Shown here piece by piece: positions 34,289 through 45,502 of a DNA stretch of 51,388 nt. Both the position numbers and the translations under genes were made by a program. Under the pieces are notes generated by a model. The model saw only the letters and a program-made list of their open reading frames with translations, did no database searches and was not told the DNA's origin. The DNA is from Leucogyrophana mollusca. Its lineage: Eukaryota; Basidiomycota; Agaricomycetes; Boletales. Position 1 is the stretch's first letter. Each line of letters opens with the position of its first letter. The stretch spans positions 1 to 51,388 of the forward strand of contig MU266535.1 in assembly GCA_021014945.1 (NCBI GenBank). Reading direction: 5' to 3'.

Positions 34289-36076
34289 ATGTCCGCGCAG
34301 AGTATATCTCGTTGGAATGCCATTCCAATGTCCCGGCCAGAAGGAGGTGAACAAGACAGCTCTCAGATCACGAAGGTACTCTGCCATATTTTCTGGCGCC
34401 AGTAGAAACACCCCATACTGCCCTATCCCTTCCCTCCATCCTTCCAGCGTTCAAGAACGGATGGGCAAGAGTCCGACGAAGATGACAACGTTTCCCTTGT
34501 CTCGCGATCGCCGTCACCTCAACCGGATCCAATGGACACAGAAGATAGCCTCGCAAAGTACGACGAATATATTCGCGGGGAGGCGCGAGAGGTTATCACT
34601 GTCGAGACGAAACTCAAGAGCTCTAACAAAGGTTTTGCGATGCTTGCAAAACTCGGGTGGACGGAGGGCCAACCGCTCGGTCTCTCTGGAGACGGTATGT
34701 CTGTCTCCATCTCTCTCCAGTTGTACTCAACTAGCTTGGTCGACAGGGCGTGTCGACCCCATACCTTTCCAGATCAAACGAGACTCGACAGGACTCGGAA
34801 AGCTCAACCAAGATGTACGAATGATAGAGACGACCGTTTCACAGCGGCGCGGGCTGGACTCCGAGAGACAGCGGAAGGAAACAGAGGAGCAGCGCAAAGC
34901 CCGACAGGTAAACACTCCACACGTCATAACGTTATGTTGCTGACCACCAGGGGCTCTGTCTCGTAGGATGTGGTAGCCAAACGTGAAGCAGTGAAATCCG
35001 AGATCAGCGACGTGCTAAAACCATTCTATTGCTCGCTTTGCGACAAGCAGTTCCAGAACGTCGCACAGTATGACGAACACACCAACTCGTATGCACACCA
35101 CCATAAGGCCCGCTTGAGGGATATGCAAGCTAATCAGCGAATGGTGCCCCAAGAAGAGCTCGATAAGCGGAAAGAAAAGGAGCGGAAGAGAGAAGAGAAG
35201 GAACTGAGAAAGATTGCGAAAGCCGCTGGTATCAAGATGGCTAAGCCGACCGTCGTAGCTGGCGTTGCCCCGGCGCCCTCCCAAGCTGCTACTACCGAGG
35301 CAGCACCGGTAGCAGGTGAAGCCAAACCGACCGGTTTCAAGAAGGCTGGTTGGGCTAGTGTCGATCCTGCGGCTGAAGGCTCTCGGGGACGTGGAGGTTG
35401 GGCACCCGCAGACTCACCTGCGCCGTCGATGGTTCCTGGTCCAATGCCTCCCGTTCAGCAGCCGCTTCCCGTACCGACCCCAGCTCAGGATCACACTGGT
35501 CATGTTGCTAGCACACCGTCGTTTCGTACAGCAGGTTGGACATCCCTCGACACCGGCAGCTCGCAGCCTTTCCCGCCCACGCCTCCTACTGCTCACCCTC
35601 CACCTCCACCTCCACCAGTGGCAGGTGCACCTCCGCCACCCCCACCTACCATGCCCCAACTCCCCCCACCTCCCTCGCACGGTGGTTGGGCGTCTACCTT
35701 TTCTGGTTCTCAAGGAAGGCCGACTGTGCTGGGCCCTCCCTCTCACAGCAGTGGCTGGATGCACCCATCCTCCGGTGTACCTCCTCGCAGTGTCGGAGCG
35801 CCTCCACCGCCTCCGCCAAGTGGACCTCCTCCCTTTCCCCCCTCTTCTGCTGCCACCCGGGATGGCCGGCCTCCTATGTCATCAGCGCCTCCCCCGCCAG
35901 GCCCCCGCGGGTGGAACTCTGCTCCTACCGCCCCTCCGCCATCTTCGTCTGCTCCTGCTCCTACTTCAGGCGCGCCTTCTGCAGCAAGAGACCTTGCGGT
36001 ACCTACCGCACCTCGGCAGGAAGGGAAATCGGGGTGGCAGCAGTGGAAACAGAATAGCGGTACCAAGCGACGGTAA
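34289..36076 (+). CDS. G-patch and C2H2 zinc-finger protein (GPATCH8-like)
   Basis: Four exons (34289-34375, 34448-34694, 34747-34907, 34967-36076) give 534 residues. The G-patch lies near residues 86-130 (SNKGFAMLAKLGWTEGQPLG and later DSTGLGKLNQD). A C2H2 finger follows near 185-212 (FYCSLCDKQF, then DEHTNSYAHHHK). A charged coiled-coil stretch (Lys/Glu/Arg, KEKERKREEKELRKIAK) leads into about 270 residues that are extremely Pro-rich, with many runs of four to eight prolines and repeated GW pairs (GWAS, GWTS, GWM). G-patch proteins usually activate DEAH-box helicases in RNA splicing, so a nuclear RNA role is likely. Its start codon lies 37 bp from the inferred start of the EZH2-like gene on the opposite strand. 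Confidence 0.85.
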
Positions 36077-36468
36077 ATGGGTGTCGTTCGCTTAGTAATT
36101 TTGTGCTGGTAATATCACAGCGTATATGTAGCCTGTGGTCTATCGATGAACAACATAATAGATTTCGCTCCTTTTCTCGATACGTATTTCGGTGCAACGA
36201 TTTGGGAGTTAGCACATCGACCACCATAGGATGAACGATGACTGTTTTGACAACTAGAATTAATGACTAACTACACATGCTGTTCTTTAATTTTGGTGAT
36301 GTATGTATGTACGTTTGCTGTAGGAGACGGAAAGAAAAGCAGGCTTGAAGAGATATAAAGATCATCAAGAGAAACAAGTGGTGATTAGGGAGAATACCTA
36401 ACAAGAGGGAGGGATAAGGTCACCGCAAGAAATATCAACCTTCCCCACCCGATACAACGAACGTACGT
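36077..36468. other. Spacer between convergent G-patch and BET genes
   Basis: 392 bp between two 3' ends, AT-richer than the flanking coding regions. Presumed terminators; nothing else was recognised. Confidence 0.4.
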
Positions 36469-39416
36469 TCACTCAGATTCGCTGCCTGAACTGTCCGACC
36501 CCGAACTCGAGTCCGATGAATGCTCGCTATCGTGTCCGTGCCGCCCAGCCGCCGCAGGCACTGCAGGCAATGAACCCCCAGATCCGCTTTGGTCAAAGAG
36601 CCTCATGCGTTCTTCGAGCTGCCGAATCTTCTCTGCCTCGACATCCTCGTCCATGCTCTTCCGCTTGAGGCCACCTGTACCAGTGCCTTTGCCCGTGCGG
36701 TTGCGCTTCACGGGCGGCTGTCGCAGTGGACGTAGAACAAAGTTGTAAAGTTTCGTCAAAACGTGGACAGGAAGAAGGTCGATCTCGAGCTCGATTTCTT
36801 CCGTGCTCTGCGAACAAGGACGTTAGGACCGAGAAGAAAAGTGTATCACAACAACTTACGTCACGAATTTCCGGGACGCCTTCGTGGATGATTTGGATGA
36901 CCTTCTCGAGCTTTGTGCCATCGAGTTTGGTAATGGCCTCGCTAAGATCCTTCTTCTGCTCGAAGGAGAGAACGTCGTCCTCTAGCATCTGCTTCTTGCC
37001 CTTACGTTTCGTTGAGCCGTTGCCCGCAGCGAAAGTCTTGTTCGCGCGAGAGGAAGAAGCTTTCGACGTAGAGGCTGTAGCGGCCTTCTCTTTCTTTTCT
37101 TTCTTCTTCTTCTCTTTCGGAGGTGGTTTCGTCTTGAGGTTGAGGATGTTGTTGCGCATCGATTCGATCTGAGCTTCCATCGTGGCAATACGACCTGAAA
37201 TCAGGCAATCATCTATTAGTGCCGCATGGACGTTCCGCACAGCCGCCACTCACGAGCACGTTCGTCGTCGGATTCGTCATATTCCTCTTCCTCCTCTTCC
37301 TCGTCGCTCCCATCGTGCAGCTGGGGCAGACTCTTCCATTTCTCATCGAATAGACGCTGGAGCTCGATCCCAGCCTGGTTGACAGGTGTGCCAGGTGGGT
37401 TGAACGTGAAGCAGTTCCTGATCATCAGTTTGAAGTCATCAAAAAACTTGGACGCATTTGGGTATTCATGGTTCTCGAGCTTCTTCCGCATCGTGCTCAT
37501 GTCCATCGGCTTCTTGATAACCTTATGGTAAGTTGGGATATCCAACTTAACAGGATCTTGATGGCCATCAATGCGTTGATCGACGATGAAACAACGTGAG
37601 CGACGTACCAACAGGCTCATAAAACGCGTTGGCAATTCCCCAGTGCTGCTTCCGGTGAAGATCCGATAAAATCTTCGCACAGTACTTGAGCTGCTCCGCA
37701 GTCCCGTCATTCTTCACGGTTTTGACCTTGCGCATCTTCTTTGGTACGTCAGCGTATGGTAAGTCTTTCGGTGGAGGCGGATGAATTTCCCGTTTGGGGC
37801 GGGCGGTTGCTTGCTCCACCTCGTTGCGTCGTATGACAGGGACTGACGTCGAGGCACGTCGAACGGATGACGCCTTCTTAAGAGGAGGAGGTGGGGGTGG
37901 GGGCGTCGCGGGCTTCTTCACAACAGGTGGTTTGACCTGTAGGATAGAGGATGGTGAGTAAAGACCCGTGGGCAAGTTGTTATTGGAAGAAACCAACCTC
38001 AGCTGGCGCTGGCAGTTGCTTTATCTGTTTGTCGAACACAGACTCGACGTGCTTCCCCGACACCGAGACGACATGCTCTGGGCCATTGAAGGTCACAGCA
38101 TTACTGAATACAAGACGCACGTCCGAGATGAACTCGTCCGCGCTGAAATATCGAGGATTGTTGGGATTGGGGTCCGGCTTGGCAGGGTTGGAAGAGAGGA
38201 GCTTGCGTTCGATCGTCCCGAGGTCCATTGGGTTCTTAATGATACTGGGATAATGTGGGATGTTGAAGGCGATTGGGTCGACAGGATGGAGGAATGCTAC
38301 AGCATCCTTCAGCTTCTTCAGCTGTCGAATCGTCGACAAGCAGAACCGATGCTGAGCGACGCTAAGCGTCGAAGGGCCCGCAGGGGATGATGCCTGTGGA
38401 GCAGGTGTTGAGCCCATAACGGTGTCACCGTTGGTTTGCACGGAGGAAGCTGTAACAGGAGGTGGAGATGCGGTCTTCAGGGCCAGTTAGACGAGTGATA
38501 CAAGCATACAGTGCTGAATCAGCACGCCTGTGAAGGCGTACAAAGAAAGTGTGCTTACATTCGCAATTGATGCCTGGTCAGCGTCAGAAAACTTGCGTGC
38601 ACGCTTAGCTGGAGGTGGTTTCACATCCTCTTCGTCGGCTTCTGGGTTTGGATGATCGCGGGGAGAGGAGAGGTCATTGGGAGTTGTGTATGACGTTGAT
38701 GGGGCGGTGGAATCGAGAGCGGCCATTGGCGACTCGGGTGGGGCGGTGTCGGCAGCAGGCGTATCATGCGAGTGTGCACGACCGTTTGTATGCGTTGATA
38801 GTTGTTCCATGTCGACGTCCCCATTCGTATTGTGAACGCCGTTGACACCATTGGTAGCTGGCACACCATTCGTTATTATTGTCTCCTCAACAACCTCTTC
38901 AGCCATCTTCACGTCCTCTAACAGCTCCCCTTGTGCTGGTGGTGGAGTCCCACTCGGCGCAGCAACGGGAATTGAAGCTAGGCAAGTAAGGACAAAGAAA
39001 GGCCAAGGAACGCGCCGCACTAACCTGGATCAAGGGGCGTCGATATTTCCGCACATGTTGACACACTGCGGACTGCGAGCTCAGCAGGATCTAGTTTTGT
39101 TACAGTGGACTCGTGCCGTGCGTCGCTCTCGTGCTCGTTCTCGGTGAACTCGTCCATATTGGCAGGGATTACATCTGGACCCGTAATCAACAAAGATAAT
39201 TAAACAACTAAGAGCACCACGTGTACCATTACTAACGGCGTCGCCGTTGACCGGAGCGTCGGGGAGGCCGGCGGCGGTGTCGTTGCCGGTAATGGGCGGG
39301 CTGTGTTCATCATTGTTTGTCGCGTTCATGGGTGGCGCGTGACTAGGTGTCACGCAGCGTGACTTTGCAGAGGGGGGAAGGGAGATTTTGGATTTGGGGA
39401 ATCGGATGACAGCCAT
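36469..39416 (-). CDS. BDF1: BET family double-bromodomain protein (Bdf1/BRD4-like)
   Basis: Several exons from the ATG at 39416 give roughly 800 residues. A disordered acidic N-terminus (Pro/Thr/Asn-rich with a KRARK patch) precedes bromodomain 1 (RQLKKLKDAVAFLHPVD, IPHYPSIIKNPMDLGTIERK, NAVTFNGPEHVV) and bromodomain 2 (HWGIANAFYEPVDPVKLDIP, YHKVIKKPMDMSTMRKKL, NCFTFNPPGTPVN). Each keeps the acetyl-lysine-binding Asn in the NAVTFN and NCFTFN segments. A basic coiled region follows, then the ET domain (LSFEQKKDLSEAITKLDG, KLEKVIQIIHEGVPEI, LPVHVLTKLYNFVL) and a Ser/Glu/Asp tail. This is the standard BET layout. It reads acetylated H4 and promotes transcription together with TFIID and Mediator. 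WDR70 lies 157 bp upstream on the same strand. Confidence 0.94.
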
Positions 39417-39573
39417 TGGGTCTTTATAGGCGACCGGAATTAAGGTTCGATCTCAAACGAGCGCAGGGACCACTAAAATACTTACTCACACCAACAATCC
39501 TCGCACAGACTGTATTCAGTGCTAACTACTCGCTCAATACGACCTACAAGATACTCTGCACAACGTCCAACAT

Positions 39574-42110
39574 CTATTTCTCTTCTTCCTCGTCGTTGGG
39601 GACGTCTGCAAAGACTGGTTTGGGTTGGTTTTGTCGCCACGCTGGAAAAAAATAAGGTTTCGGTACAAACCGCCACGTCAGCCGGCCGATCAAAACAAAC
39701 ACAGCCAAATACAAATTGGAGTTCCGCAGCGGCACCACCCCTTTCTTGCACAGGAGAAGGGAGACTGGAAAACACATGGCACAAAGAAATAAAGAACTCA
39801 CCTCCAGTCCATTGAGGATCGTCCTCCGCCAGTTTCGCATACTTGAGCAACGCCTCTCGTGGCTAAGGTGAAAAGAAAACAAGCAACCATGATCAGCCCC
39901 TTTGACAATCAGCATGACGACCATCAAAGAAAAAAAGATAAGACTTCACGTGATGTGACGCGAAAGCCAAAAGAGAAGAGGAGAAAATTGAAAGGATGCC
40001 GACGGACGAAGCGAGGCCGCAAAGACGCAGCGTAAAAGAAGGCGAGGGCACTCACATCTTCGTCTCGCGTCGTGTCCCGCACCAGGTTCTGGACCACATG
40101 TTGGGTCGCACTCGCGCCGACACGCCCACCCCGACCAGGTCCCGTAACAGGGAGCTCGGGCCTTCTGCTCTTCCTCGGATCGTTCCTTTCCTTCTCTCTC
40201 CTTCTCTTCGTACCCCCAACGATCCCTTCCCCGTCCCGGAACATAGGCAGTGCGTGCGGCGTCAAAATCGATGGGGCAGCAAGTGCGTCAGACATGTCCT
40301 CGATGGTCCGTTTCTTGGGCGCGCCCTTGGCCAAAAGTAGCTTCGCTCCGTTAAGCGACGTCACGGGCGAGTAAAGCACGCTGACGCTTCCGTTTGCCAG
40401 TCCTGTAACGATTTGGTTAATCTTGGAATGCCAAAGCACCTTTACAGGCGTCGTCTCCATCTCCACTTCCTTCGCTGCCTCGAGACCATCTCGTGTTAGG
40501 AAAGTAAGCTTTCCTCGACCGCCTTTTGCCGATGCGCCAGCTCCCGTTAGAATGTACTTCTCGTCAGGACTAAAAACAGCGTTGGTTGCTGGATACAGCG
40601 TAGTGAGTCCAGAGCGCGTTGCAAGTGGCTTCTTGAATGCGCGAAGGTCCCAGACTATATGACTAGTGAGATATGACCAAATTCTCATCAGTCACGATTA
40701 CGCACGCTTTACGGTGTCATCCCCTGCCCCGCCTCGTGTCAATACCGTTCGACCATCGACAGAGAACACAACAGACCCGGTCTCGGTTCCCTTGTCATGT
40801 GCGCCTTCGACCGTCATGTTTGGCCTCACGAAGTTCGACGAGGCCTGCCACATATGCAAAGCACCGTCAAGACATGCTAAAAAGGTGATAAGTGAATGAA
40901 ATAGAGCAAATGCGATGCGAAACTGACCTCCACTGATAAGCCTTCCGTCCGGAGAATAGGCACAGGTCGTTACTTTTGTACGCGCACCTCGCTCCTTCGA
41001 CTTGACGACGATAACAGTTTTCTGCTTTCGCTTATCCTCAACATCCCAAATCCTGCGTGAAACATCATCAGCACCGCGAATATTGACGAGGACGTGAGAA
41101 CTATACCGTATAGTTGAATCCGCAGAGCTGGTGATGAAGTACTGTGCCTCTTTCGGGTGCCATGCACATCCAGATAGATCACTGACATGGCCCCTGATTG
41201 AATCAAGGTGTCAGTGCTGCAAACACGAAATTAAGTATCAATCATGGCTTACGATGTGTGTTTCATGTCTCTGATATACATATCACCCTTGATGAAAGTT
41301 GCTCTATCGGTCATTCTGGCTATTCTGTCCTATTATAAAAAGACAACCACGTACTTTTCCTCGCCTTCGCGATCGAATAACTTTGCCTGTGAAGTACCCG
41401 ATATGACGAGGAATTGTTGACCATTATTGGAATACTTCAGATCGTTTACCTGCCGCAGCGGGAAAACATTAGTCTCACGTCGCAGATGGCATGAATAGAA
41501 GAGATGCCATGCAAACGCACATAGTAGCTGCCAGCTGGTTCCCATGTCTTGAATGACCTCGTTTGTGTGGTCATACCTCCGAAATCCCAAAGTTTGACAT
41601 CATAGTCGTGCGACCCGCTAAGCACCCGAGCGCCAGATGGATCTAGAGCGAGGGCTGAGATGACCTTTGTATGTTCTTTCAGGGTGGCCTCGTGGGTGAT
41701 AGGAAATTGAGGATCAGAGGAGTCCCGAAAGTCTGGAGCGTCGGGATCAAACTCGGGTTCTTCATCGTCCGAGCCCATGTCAGCATCTTCATCCTCTTTT
41801 ATAGGGAGCGTCTGTTTTGGAGGCGGTGGAGGACCTGGATTGTCCGAGTCGTCTTCGGACTCGTCGTCCGCGCTTATTTTGGCAGAGTTGCTTGGACCTG
41901 CCTCTGTTAATGCAGGTGCTGGTGCTGGTAGAGTCTGCACGAAAAGAGGACCCAGATATCAGCATCGTCTTGCAGAGGGAGCAGACGGAAACGTACAGTG
42001 ACGTCTTCTCGTTTGGACTTGTCGAACCGCGAAGGATCAAGAGTGCGCTTCTTGGTCGCCTTCCCAAACCCAGCAATTCCCATGGCGGCAAAGACGTCCA
42101 TGTCAGCCAT
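39574..42110 (-). CDS. WDR70: WDR70-like WD40 repeat protein
   Basis: Multiple exons from MADMDVFAAMGIAGFGK at 42110 to NDEEEEK at 39574 give roughly 650-670 residues, the usual size of WDR70. The N-terminus ends in an acidic region (DDESEDDSDNPG, DADMGSDDEEPEFD). WD repeats follow: LKEHTKVISALALDPSGARV, LSGSHDYDVKLWDFGGM, AWHPKEAQYFITSSADSTIR, GACLDGALHMWQ, LTRGGAGDDTVKLWDLR and FSPDEKYILTGAGAS. The C-terminus carries PREALLKYAKLAEDDPQW and a basic-to-acidic tail, both typical of WDR70. In animals and fission yeast the family works with the CRL4/RNF20 pathway in H2B ubiquitylation and DNA-break repair; the same role here is inference. Confidence 0.9.
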
Positions 42111-42382
42111 TTCATCGACTTTACGAGCGTCAGGCTAGCAGTAAAAAGAATATCTATCCGCAGAATTATCGTCTGCAGACGGTGAGGCGTGCAAACCTTG
42201 TGCAGCAGCAGTGCCACAACTGGCAGTGGAAGGACCCGTGGCACCGCCGAATATGAGTATATCCGAAATTGGAACCATCCGAGACCTCAGCCTGTGGCCC
42301 TGCTCCTGCTCTCCATTATCCGTGGCATCAACCACAGCGCGTCTCCCTCAAGAAATTAGCGCGCACAGACCTGGAACCCAAC
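42111..42382. promoter_or_regulatory. Divergent promoter region, WDR70 / unknown basic protein
   Basis: 272 bp between two diverging start codons. An open frame on plus continues upstream to an in-frame stop at 42254 but lacks an ATG before 42383, so this part is probably a 5' leader. No specific site was recognised. Confidence 0.45.
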
Positions 42383-43276
42383 ATGCTAAAGCGCCAGAGA
42401 CCAGCGTCCCCACCCCCGACTTCGTTCGAACTTTCTTCCCTGTTCCCAGACAGGCCTATCAGACCCCTCCCACAGCGCGAGGCGTCAGAACCAGGCCCCT
42501 CACAGCAACCCCGGGCAAAGCGCCGCAGAGTATACGCACCAGTGCTGGATGGCACATGTAGAGGGTGGCTTCCGGCAGGCGTGAGTTCTAGCGTTTTCGG
42601 AACCCAGGAGAGTGATGGCGAAGAAGATTGGGTCGACGAAGGCGATGACGAATTCACTTCTGGACAGCCCAACGTATCGCCAGAAGAGATGGCAATGTAC
42701 AAGCAGACTAACAGCATTCTCCACGAAGTTCATACTCTGCACCAACACAGGCTGATGTCCTCGAATTCAAGTTTACACACGGGAGCCAACTCATTACCCT
42801 ACCCAAATTGGTCTCCACCATCGACGATTTCGCAGCAGTCGTCAGCGCAGCAGGCATACTCACAGCATCCTCCGTCTCACACTCGCTCGCCTGGATATTA
42901 TGTTCCGGCCTCTGGCTATTCCGGTGGGAAAGCTTCTTTCCCTGTGCAACCAGATCGCCCTGTGCCCTATGCTCATACTCATGCATCCGTAAACCAAGAT
43001 CACCAGCAGACATCCTCCTGGCAACCACCCCCTCATCAAGGATCCATCTTTACTGAGCCCGAGATAGACGAAGTGGAGTCCGTGCGCGAACGTTACGGGG
43101 ATTCGAACAAGTGCGGATTTTTGCTTTGTTCCCTTCCTGATGGTATCTGAGCTCCATTGGCTTCTAATAGACTGCTCGGTTCCCTGTTCCTCTTGCGGAG
43201 ACGAGCTCTTGAGGGAAGCCTAGCAAGTTCCGACGCTCTTCCTGACGAATTCAGCAGCACCAACCACACCCAATAA
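42383..43276 (+). CDS. Conserved-looking basic, disordered protein of unknown function
   Basis: Two exons, 42383-43110 and 43171-43276, with a 60-nt intron (gtgcgg...aatag, phase 2), give 277 residues. Residues 1-50 are basic and Pro-rich with KRQRPASPPP and RAKRRRVYAPVLDGTCRGW, suggesting a nuclear signal. An acidic patch (GEEDWVDEGDDE) follows, then a short predicted helix MYKQTNSILHEVHTLHQHRL. A long Ser/Pro/Gln/Tyr/His-rich linker comes next. The C-terminus ERYGDSNKLLGSLFLLRRRA reads as a second conserved helix that spans the splice junction, which is what convinced me the intron is real. I do not recognise a named family. The start is the first ATG after the in-frame stop at 42254. Confidence 0.65.
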
Positions 43277-43648
43277 TGCTAGATTCCGCTTTCCTCCCAT
43301 AGATATCCTTGTCATCGCTTCGAATCATCCATCAAATACTCTGCAGTTTGCTAATGGGCTATTCTTGCATTCACATCTCATGTTAAATCGCATTTTTACT
43401 TATTAGCCTCATCGTGTCAGTTAGAGCAACTCCTTCATCGCACGTCATTATCACCCGCATTCTTACAGCATATCACTGCATTGTACTGTAGTCCCAACAG
43501 TATCTTATCGCACGCCTTCCACTTTTTCTAACCTGCAGACGCTCGCGGTTTAACGCACAGCCTGAAGCGCTTCGAAGGGCGATAAACAAAAGGTGTTCAG
43601 AACCAGCAAACACATATCTATACGGTGTGCATCCTAATCTTGCACGTA
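43277..43648. other. Spacer between convergent unknown gene and frataxin
   Basis: 372 bp between two 3' ends; AT-rich in places. Nothing beyond presumed terminators was seen. Confidence 0.4.
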
Positions 43649-44529
43649 TTACTCCACCTGTGTCGATACCCCTTCAATTGCCAACTCAATCGGCCTTCCA
43701 AGTACCTTGCTGAGCTCCCTATTCAGAAGTTCCCCCATGCCCTGCCCGTCGCGTGCGTACCGCCAGTCGTCCGATGCGGGGAAATAATCATAGCGCTTGG
43801 GACCACTTGAAATCATGGGTGCAATTAAACAAGATTGGTTGCATTGTCGGCGGATAACAGGGGCATCCAGAGTGTATTGGGGGAAGAAGTGAGAAACGGC
43901 TTTCGCAAAGATACATAACTGGACGTACCTGAACGGTGAAGATAACCATATCTGTTTGTTCGGGGGTTGCTTATTGATCACATACGTCCCGCTATCCGCA
44001 AGGCTCAGCGTCAGCACGCCGCTCTGTATAAAAAGACCCAAAGATCAGCAAGCAAATTGGAAACTTGCCCCATGGAATGACAGAAACAATGCGAGTTACG
44101 CAGCAGACGCACATGATAATCAACTTCGTATCCATCATTCCCTATGTCGTCCAGGATGTCTTCCAATCGCTCAAGGAGAGTGGTCATGGTCGCATCTGAC
44201 AGCTCATGATACCGTTCCATCGGCAGGTCACTGCGCAGACCAGTAACAGTGCCCAGAATTCGCAAGCCATGAGTTGGACCCAAATGAGTTTGTCAGCACA
44301 ATTTCAGACCAGATAAAGACAGGCATTGAGAAAATGACATGGAGGCGAACCTGACATTTAACTGCGGGGCTGGTGTGCTCAGTGCTCGCCTACACATGTA
44401 TGACGTGGATATCGCATGGCTGTTTGATATAGAAGCCTGCGTAAGGGTCCTGCTGACAGATACTAATGGTTTTGTGGTCCGTAGGACAGACCGTCTGGAG
44501 AGGCGACGGACAATATTGCGGGAGAACAT
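43649..44529 (-). CDS. YFH1: Frataxin, mitochondrial iron-sulfur assembly factor
   Basis: Four exons (44529-44351, 44230-44113, 44023-43929, 43805-43649) give 182 residues. The first about 60 residues ([20 protein letters not shown]...) are Arg/Ser-rich without acids, a mitochondrial presequence. The frataxin fold follows: [73 protein letters not shown] and the C-terminal helix [13 protein letters not shown]. The acidic ridge ([11 protein letters not shown]) and the [17 protein letters not shown] signature are intact. Frataxin stimulates the cysteine desulfurase complex (NFS1-ISD11-ISU) during Fe-S cluster assembly. A mitochondrial rhodanese is the next gene upstream on the same strand, 321 bp away. 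Confidence 0.95.
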
Positions 44530-44850
44530 GCGGAAGTTACAAGCGGCACTGTGAGTTGATCTAGTCCCGCGTCAAGCCCATATAATCTGAGTTGGCCAGA
44601 AAGGAAACTTGGGACACAGATGGCGACAAAGCACGAAACAATTCTTTCCGTGATGCTAACACAGCTCAGATAAACGCGTAAACACTTGTGCAGTGTACAT
44701 AAAGGCGTGAATTAAACCACATCGCATGAAAGGACAGCTTCGTATATGACCCTCGTGGTACAGCAATAATTCTGCTCATATCACGAGAAGAGCACGGCCC
44801 AGTACGAATCGATTCATCTGCAATCTACAGACCGCGAACTGTTTGATGGA
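44530..44850. other. Spacer between frataxin and rhodanese genes
   Basis: 321 bp between tandem minus-strand genes, presumably the frataxin promoter and rhodanese terminator. No other feature was recognised. Confidence 0.4.
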
Positions 44851-45502
44851 TTAGGCAGGTCCTTTCCCCCCTTCCCGTTGAACCCAGTCTAACCATGAAC
44901 CCTCGTAGTTGAGGATGCTGCACAACGTATAACAACTGTCAGCACATCTATACCTTCGTACGAGGTAGGCCGCTCACTTTTCAAAACCGTTCCGGCGGGC
45001 CACATCGCAAGCTGACGCGCTGCGCTTTCCGCTGCGGCAGTAAAATACGATTTCCTGTGCTTTCTTTGGCTTCTCAAACCCGTGCTGCTGTCGGAATGCC
45101 TGGGGCGTTAGGTGGAGGGAGTTGGCAAGCACCGAAAGTGGCAGGTTCACAGCAGAAGGTATAGAACCCTGCATAACCTCGTCTGGCTCTCGCACATCGA
45201 TGAGGTACGCGTCCTGAGGAGATGGTGAGAATATGAGGTGGTGTTTGATCGGGGGGAAATGGATGAGATGAACTCACTGCACTGGGGCTGAGTGTCCTGG
45301 GTTTAATCTGCTCATATGTCAGCACAGGGCCTTGCCAGTCCTTTTGAAGTTTGTCCTTGAGCTTCCGTGCGGCCTTTAGGGCTTCGTCGGCTTTCGTGGA
45401 TTCGTACCGGGCGAACTGATAAGCTGGCCTGCCAACTTGACGGAGAACCACAGAGGGGCGCACCACGCTGCGGGTTGCGTTTACAAGTGCCGTTCGCAGC
45501 AT
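44851..45502 (-). CDS. Mitochondrial rhodanese-domain sulfurtransferase
   Basis: Three exons (45502-45278, 45213-44978, 44917-44851) give 175 residues. The N-terminus (MLRTALVNATRSVVRPSVVL) looks like a mitochondrial presequence. The single rhodanese domain has DAYLIDVREPDEVMQGSIPS, AVNLPLSVLANSL, the active loop IVFYCRSGKRSASAC with the catalytic Cys, DVARRNGFENILNYEGSW and a short end LDWVQREGGKGPA. Layout and length resemble yeast Rdl1/Rdl2 thiosulfate:glutathione sulfurtransferases, which produce persulfide in mitochondria. It lies next to frataxin, so a link with sulfur delivery to Fe-S assembly is tempting but rests only on gene order. Confidence 0.9.

Noticed and set aside
35316..36095. 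Second long frame (259 codons) within the last exon of the G-patch gene
   Set aside because: It exists because Pro-rich repeats lack stop codons in other frames. The Leu/Arg/His-rich product has no domain, while the in-frame reading continues the zinc-finger protein.
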